Of a stretch of 49,406 nucleotides of DNA, positions 45,044 to 49,406 are shown one piece after another. Source of the DNA: Plectonema cf. radiosum LEGE 06105 (GTDB lineage: Bacteria; Cyanobacteriota; Cyanobacteriia; Cyanobacteriales; Nostocaceae). Where the stretch lies: the NCBI RefSeq assembly GCF_015207665.1, contig NZ_JADEWL010000040.1:1-49406 (forward strand), in the 5' to 3' direction. The first letter of the stretch is position 1; each line of letters starts with the position of its first letter. The position numbers were made by a program, and so were the translations under genes. The notes under the pieces are model-generated. The model worked only from the letters and a program-made list of their open reading frames with translations, did not search any database and had not been told where the DNA came from.

Positions 45044-45388
45044 ATGGATATGCAAGTCCTGAGAGAACGTGCTGGACTCAGCCGTGCAGAAGTAGCCTTC
45101 AGGCTTGCAATCAGTGAAACAAGCGTTCGCAACTGGGAAGCGGGACGAACCGAACCAACCATGACACCGAAAAAATACTGGGATGCGTTGCGTTTGTTAA
45201 AATGTACACCAGAAGAACTGGCACAAGCAAGCGAAAAATCAATTAATCAAAGACACAAACGCAAACCGGGAAGACCAAGAAGATTTCCAGAAAATCAGTT
45301 TCCGGCAGCTTCCGGAACAAATGAGTCTGGTACGAGCATAGCTCAAGTAAATTCTGTAGAAGATTCAACAGTTTCTTTTAATCGTTAA
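45044..45388 (+). CDS. XRE-family HTH regulator with disordered tail
   Basis: Residues 3-60 are a classical helix-turn-helix_3 domain (LRERAGLSRAEVAFRL and SETSVRNWEAGRTEPTMTPKKY). The remaining 55 residues are basic (KRKPGRPRRF, an AT-hook-like GRPRR core) and then Ser/Thr-rich and disordered. A GGAG ribosome-binding site precedes the ATG. This type of short XRE protein is common in filamentous cyanobacteria as a chromosomal regulator. The target is unknown; an AT-rich-DNA binding contribution by GRPRR is possible. Confidence 0.8.
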   Translation: MDMQVLRERAGLSRAEVAFRLAISETSVRNWEAGRTEPTMTPKKYWDALRLLKCTPEELAQASEKSINQRHKRKPGRPRRFPENQFPAASGTNESGTSIAQVNSVEDSTVSFNR

Positions 45389-45415
45389 ATCTCATAGCTT
45401 GGGCTTGGGCGATTA

Positions 45416-45574
45416 ACTAGTAGTCCACCACATTAATTTTGAGGGGTAACGCGTTCGTAGTGCGTTGGCGTAGCCTGCCCCGAAGGGGGATACGTCCCGC
45501 TCGCTCGAAGCCACCAGCGAGCTAGAAGCTCGCACTACCCCAACCCCTCAAAACTTATGTGGTGCAGTACTAGT
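45416..45574. mobile_element. MITE-like foldback element, 159 bp
   Basis: The ends form a 32-bp terminal inverted repeat with four mismatches, starting ACTAGTA and ending in a GAGGGGT core, and the whole 159 bp could fold back. The centre carries GC-rich palindromic cyanobacterial modules (GCGTTGGCGTAGCC-like). It has no gene and would need a transposase from elsewhere. A target duplication is not evident beyond the ACTAGT ends. Confidence 0.75.
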
Positions 45575-45771
45575 ATTGCGCTTCATTAGTTATGCGAGGT
45601 TGTCGCTAAAGAGCGAGACTCCGACACTACCAATGAATTATTTATTTAAGATAAATTTACTTGGTAATCCCAGAACAATTTAGGAATTTTGCATAACTCG
45701 TATTATTTTTACCGTATTTTTCACAGAGACGCGATAATATTCTAAAGCAATATTCCTATCTTTTTGGTCTA

Positions 45772-46755
45772 ATGGCAGAAACACTATTTTTTAACGCTTT
45801 ACAACAAGCCATTGATGAAGAAATGGCACGAGATAAAACCGTGATGATACTTGGTGAAGATGTAGGACACTATGGTGGTTCCTACAAAGTTACCAAAGAC
45901 CTACACGAAAAATATGGCGAATTGAGAGTATTAGATACACCGATAGCCGAAAATAGTTTTACAGGAATGGCGATCGGTGCCGCAATGACAGGGTTAAGAC
46001 CGATTATCGAAGGCATGAATATGGGCTTTTTGCTATTAGCCTTCAACCAAATATCTAACAATGCCGGAATGTTGCGCTACACTTCCGGGGGTAATTTTAA
46101 AATTCCTCTAGTAATTCGCGGTCCCGGTGGTGTCGGAAGACAATTAGGTGCAGAACATTCCCAGCGTTTGGAAGCTTATTTTCAAGCTGTTCCGGGATTA
46201 AAAATTGTTGCTTGTTCCACCCCTTATAATGCCAAAGGTTTATTAAAATCAGCCATACGCGATAATAATCCGGTATTGTTCTTTGAACACGTACTACTTT
46301 ATAACTTAAAAGAAAATTTACCCGAAGAAGAATATCTGCTGCCATTAAATAAAGCAGAAATCGTCCGTAGCGGGAAAGATGTCACAATCTTGACTTATTC
46401 ACGGATGCGTCATCATGTAATGCAAGCCGTGAAAACTCTAGAAAAATCGGGCTTTGACCCAGAAGTGATTGATTTAATATCTTTAAAACCATTAGATTTT
46501 GATACCATTAGTGAATCTATACGCAAAACCCACCGAGTAATTATTGTCGAAGAATGCATGAGAACCGGGGGAGTAGCCGCAGAAATTATTGCTTCAATTA
46601 ACGAACGCTTGTTTGATGAATTAGATGCACCCGTACTGCGACTTTCTTCTCAAGATATTCCTACACCTTATAACGGTAACTTGGAAAAATTGACAATTGT
46701 TCAACCAGAGCAAATCGTCGAAGCAGTCGAAAAAATGGTTGCGGCAAGAGTCTAA
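45772..46755 (+). CDS. pdhB: Pyruvate dehydrogenase E1 component, beta subunit
   Basis: The 327-residue protein has the standard E1-beta layout: [19 protein letters not shown] at the thiamine-diphosphate-facing N-terminus, [44 protein letters not shown], and the C-terminal transketolase_C domain with [16 protein letters not shown]. With E1-alpha it decarboxylates pyruvate and feeds acetyl groups to E2. The alpha and E2 genes are not in the window; scattered pdh genes are normal in cyanobacteria. Length is full. Confidence 0.95.
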   Translation: MAETLFFNALQQAIDEEMARDKTVMILGEDVGHYGGSYKVTKDLHEKYGELRVLDTPIAENSFTGMAIGAAMTGLRPIIEGMNMGFLLLAFNQISNNAGMLRYTSGGNFKIPLVIRGPGGVGRQLGAEHSQRLEAYFQAVPGLKIVACSTPYNAKGLLKSAIRDNNPVLFFEHVLLYNLKENLPEEEYLLPLNKAEIVRSGKDVTILTYSRMRHHVMQAVKTLEKSGFDPEVIDLISLKPLDFDTISESIRKTHRVIIVEECMRTGGVAAEIIASINERLFDELDAPVLRLSSQDIPTPYNGNLEKLTIVQPEQIVEAVEKMVAARV

Positions 46756-46783
46756 AGGAGTGAGGAGTTAGGAGTTAGGAGTT
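46756..46783. repeat. Heptanucleotide tandem repeat (AGGAGTT)
   Basis: Four tandem copies of AGGAGTT-type heptamers start at the stop codon of pdhB and are followed by degenerate copies and CCTTTGACC-type heptamers up to about 46858. Confidence 0.85.
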
Positions 46784-46935
46784 AGTTGAGAGTTGACAGT
46801 TATTTTAAACCTTTAACCTTTCTTTTTTGACCTTTGACATACAGACCTTTGACCTTTAGTAAAATTTATAACTCTTTACTCATAAATGATAAAGAAGCGC
46901 TATTATAGCGTTTGTCGCGATGAAGCGGGGATGGT

Positions 46936-48357
46936 ATGCAAAAAGAGCGATCGCTATTAGCCTTGATTATATTTCTGGTAATTGCCGCAGTCACGGTGAT
47001 TGCTACAATTCCTGTGCCTTTGGGGCTAGATTTACGGGGAGGTTCGCAACTGACTATTCAGGTTAAGACTACTCCAGAAATTAAGCAAATAGGTGAACGG
47101 GAACTCGAAGCGGTACAAACAGTTCTCGGAAATCGAGTCAATGGATTGGGAGTTTCCGAACCCGTAATTCAAACCGCAGGCAACGATAAAATTTTGGTTC
47201 AGTTACCTGGAGTTAGCAACCCAGAACAAGCCGAACGGGTGTTGGGTGGTACGGCACAATTAGAATTTATGACACAAAAGCCAGGAACAGAAACTCAACT
47301 TTTTGCTTTACGAGCTAATAATGAACAACTCAAAGCCAAACAGGAAGAATTACGTTCCGGTAACGATAGCGCTGCAATTGAAAAAAATCAACAAGAACTA
47401 AAAACAAATCAAAAGGCGATTGTTGAATTATTTGAAAGTTTAGATCCACCCCTAACGGGTAAATATCTAACTAATGCTAACCCTTTAGACCCCCAACAAG
47501 GTGGTAGTGGCTGGAGTGCAGCACTTCAGTTTAATCAAGAAGGTGGTAAATTATTTGCCGATTTAACTAAAAATCTCGCAGGTACCGGGCGGGTTATTGG
47601 TATTTTTCTTGATAATGAATTAATTAGTGCTGCTTCTGTAGGACCGCAATTTGCAAACACCGGAATTACTGGTGGAAATGCTGTCATTGAAGGTAATTTT
47701 ACAGCTCAGGAAGCTCAAGACTTAGCAGTACAGTTGCGCGGTGGTTCCCTACCAGTACCCATAGAAATTGTCGAAAACCGTACAGTCGGTGCCACATTGG
47801 GTAGAGATAGCATCCAACGCAGTATTTACGCTGGTGTTGGTGGTTTGATTTTAGTATTAATATTTATGGTGGTTTATTACAGACTACCAGGAGTAATTGC
47901 CGATTTGTCTCTGGTAATTTATGCGCTTCTGACTTGGGCTTGTTTCGCTTTGTTAGGCGTAACTTTAACTTTACCTGGGATTGCTGGTTTTATCCTGAGT
48001 ATTGGTATGGCTGTTGATGCCAACGTTCTCATTTTTGAGCGCACGCGGGAAGAATTGCGAGCTGGTAAATCCCTTTATCGTTCTGTCGAATCTGGTTTTT
48101 ACCGAGCATTTTCTAGTATTTTAGATAGCAATGTTACTACATTGATTGCCTGTGCAGCCTTGTTTTGGCTGGGATTTGGTTTAGTCAAAGGCTTTGCCGT
48201 AACTTTGGCTGTAGGTGTAGCAGTTAGTATGTTTACAGCAGTAACTTGTAGCCGCACGTTCATGTTTTTAGCAATCAGAAATGATTCAATCCGACGCAAC
48301 CCTGAACTTTTCTGCCCTAATCTACCAAGTTCAAATAAAGCAGAGGTAGCGAAATGA
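46936..48357 (+). CDS. secD: Protein translocase subunit SecD
   Basis: The 473-residue protein has an N-terminal membrane helix (about 6-26), the periplasmic P1 head with [12 protein letters not shown] and the long insertion, and five C-terminal membrane helices with [28 protein letters not shown], the proton-channel aspartate motif. Together with SecF it uses the proton gradient to help release preproteins on the outside of the membrane; in cyanobacteria this acts on thylakoid and plasma membranes. The start is ATG at 46936. The end overlaps secF by 4 bp (ATGA), so the two are coupled. Confidence 0.96.
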   Translation: MQKERSLLALIIFLVIAAVTVIATIPVPLGLDLRGGSQLTIQVKTTPEIKQIGERELEAVQTVLGNRVNGLGVSEPVIQTAGNDKILVQLPGVSNPEQAERVLGGTAQLEFMTQKPGTETQLFALRANNEQLKAKQEELRSGNDSAAIEKNQQELKTNQKAIVELFESLDPPLTGKYLTNANPLDPQQGGSGWSAALQFNQEGGKLFADLTKNLAGTGRVIGIFLDNELISAASVGPQFANTGITGGNAVIEGNFTAQEAQDLAVQLRGGSLPVPIEIVENRTVGATLGRDSIQRSIYAGVGGLILVLIFMVVYYRLPGVIADLSLVIYALLTWACFALLGVTLTLPGIAGFILSIGMAVDANVLIFERTREELRAGKSLYRSVESGFYRAFSSILDSNVTTLIACAALFWLGFGLVKGFAVTLAVGVAVSMFTAVTCSRTFMFLAIRNDSIRRNPELFCPNLPSSNKAEVAK

Positions 48358-49307
48358 AACTTAGTATTAATAAATCGCGAACTCTGTGGTGGGGTATTTC
48401 TGTTGCGATCATTTTAGCTGGCATCATCTCGATGGTGATTTCTTGGCAACAGATTGGCGCTCCTTTACGTCCTAGTTTGGATTTTATCGGAGGTACACGG
48501 TTACAATTTGAACGAGATTGTAGTTTACCCAATAACTGCGATCGACCAGTTGATATCAATGAAGTCCGAGAAGTTGTAGTATCCCAAGAATTAGCTGACA
48601 GCAGCATTCAAATTATCGCCGACAGCGAAACTGGTGAAAGAAATGGGGTATTAATTCGCACCAAAACTCTGGATGTCGAAAAACGCACTCAGTTGCAAAC
48701 TGCCTTAAGCGAAAAAATTGGTACTTTTGATCCGCAAAAAACTCAAATTGATACTGTTGGACCCACTTTAGGAAGACAATTATTTAATACTGGAGTCACT
48801 GCTTTAATAGTGTCTTTTTTGGGTATTGTAATTTACCTGTCTTTTCGATTTAAGTTGGATTACGCAGTGTTTGCCATTGTGGCTACTTTTCACGACCTGT
48901 TAATGACTGCGGGGCTTTTTTCAATATTTGGATTGCTATTTGGTACGGAAGTAGATAGTTTATTTATTGTTGCTTTACTTACCATCACTGGGTTCTCTGT
49001 TAACGATACTGTAGTAATTTACGATCGCATCCGCGAAACTCTCGAAGCAAATCCCGATCGTTCCATAACCGAAGTTGTAGACGATGCAGTAAATCAAACT
49101 TTAGGACGGTCACTAAATACCACTTTGACAACTTTACTATCATTAGTTGCAATCTTTCTATTCGGTGGAGAAACCTTAAAAAACTTTGCTTTAGCCCTAA
49201 TTATTGGTTTTATCACCGGAGCATATTCTAGTATTTTTATTGCTAGTACACTTCTAACTTGGTGGCGCGAACGTCAAGAAGGTCAAAGGTTAGAGGTTAA
49301 AGGTTAA
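48354..49307 (+). CDS. secF: Protein translocase subunit SecF
   Basis: The 317-residue protein begins with a short cytoplasmic stretch and one membrane helix (about 12-30), followed by the conserved [12 protein letters not shown] of the periplasmic domain and five membrane helices with [22 protein letters not shown]. It forms the SecDF complex with the preceding gene. The last 9 codons run into a heptamer tandem repeat, so the extreme C-terminus (RLEVKG) is repeat-encoded and probably free to vary. Confidence 0.96.
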   Translation: MKLSINKSRTLWWGISVAIILAGIISMVISWQQIGAPLRPSLDFIGGTRLQFERDCSLPNNCDRPVDINEVREVVVSQELADSSIQIIADSETGERNGVLIRTKTLDVEKRTQLQTALSEKIGTFDPQKTQIDTVGPTLGRQLFNTGVTALIVSFLGIVIYLSFRFKLDYAVFAIVATFHDLLMTAGLFSIFGLLFGTEVDSLFIVALLTITGFSVNDTVVIYDRIRETLEANPDRSITEVVDDAVNQTLGRSLNTTLTTLLSLVAIFLFGGETLKNFALALIIGFITGAYSSIFIASTLLTWWRERQEGQRLEVKG

Positions 49308-49379
49308 AGGTCAAAGGTTAAAGGTCAAAGGTTAAAGGTTAAAGGTTAGAGGTTAGAGGTTAAAGGTTAAAGGTTAAAG
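49279..49379. repeat. Heptanucleotide tandem repeat (AAAGGTT/AAAGGTC type)
   Basis: About 14 heptamer copies, mostly AAAGGTT, AAAGGTC and AGAGGTT, cover the last codons and stop of secF and the following 70 bp. It is the longest array of this class in the window. Confidence 0.9.
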
Positions 49380-49406
49380 AACTCCGGTGGTTATCCCCCC
49401 ATCTCC

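Noticed and set aside
49279-49379. CRISPR array or telomere-like repeat at the right edge
   Set aside because: The units are 7-bp heptamers with no spacers; they belong to the short tandem repeats common in filamentous cyanobacteria, as do those at 3790, 31088, 40652 and 46756.

Overview
The window is from a cyanobacterium, most likely a filamentous Nostocales-type strain. Support comes from heptanucleotide tandem repeats at gene ends, HIP1-type octamers (for example at 44771), a PEP-CTERM protein, an RRM-type Rbp protein with a glycine-rich tail, a short sucrose-phosphate-synthase-like glycosyltransferase, and a plant-type run of housekeeping genes (hemB, pdhB, secD-secF). The genus is not determined.

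Layout. (1) Positions 1 to about 12,855 look like the right part of an integrative conjugative element. A minus-strand VirB2/VirB3/VirB4/VirB5-like type IV secretion operon runs off the left edge. It is followed by a large primase-helicase-like protein, a frameshifted AntA/AntB antirepressor, an excisionase-like protein and a tyrosine integrase. (2) Positions 12,856-30,452 are a complete 17.55 kb integrative element bounded by a 47-bp perfect direct repeat. The right copy is the 3' part of an intact tRNA-Phe gene and the left copy is the tRNA 3' fragment left by integration. (3) From 30,482 to the right end is ordinary chromosome.

The 17.55 kb element has the genetic plan of a temperate virus but no recognisable terminase, portal, tail or HK97 capsid gene. 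A plus-strand late-type module (13,056-20,135) encodes small unknown proteins, a long coiled-coil protein with a collagen-like Gly-X-Y stretch, small membrane proteins and an N-acetylmuramoyl-L-alanine amidase. A minus-strand module (20,240-24,017) encodes an FtsK/HerA-like P-loop translocase, two membrane proteins and a ribbon-helix-helix-like protein. An XRE repressor (24,270-24,524) faces a plus-strand early operon across a set of operator-like repeats. That operon ends in a Toprim/VapE-like primase-helicase with a 12-bp/78-bp iteron-like array inside the gene, two small proteins and the integrase, all overlapping. The size, the HerA/FtsK-type ATPase, the collagen-like protein and the lysin would fit a tailless membrane-containing virus. 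An FtsK/TraB-type double-stranded DNA conjugation system is the main alternative, favoured by a dense GTTAC/GTAAC cluster at the 3' end of the translocase gene.

The two elements abut at the tRNA-Phe 3' end, and their integrase regions share a TTGGGGGTAAA motif, so they look like a tandem array using one attachment site. The chromosomal part encodes an NFACT/Rqc2-like protein, a PEP-CTERM protein, a GT4 glycosyltransferase, an RNA-binding protein, an M48-like protein with a destroyed HExxH motif, peptide chain release factor 3, a DUF4870 membrane protein, HemB, an XRE regulator, pyruvate dehydrogenase E1 beta, and SecD/SecF. It also carries a 159-bp foldback (MITE-like) element.
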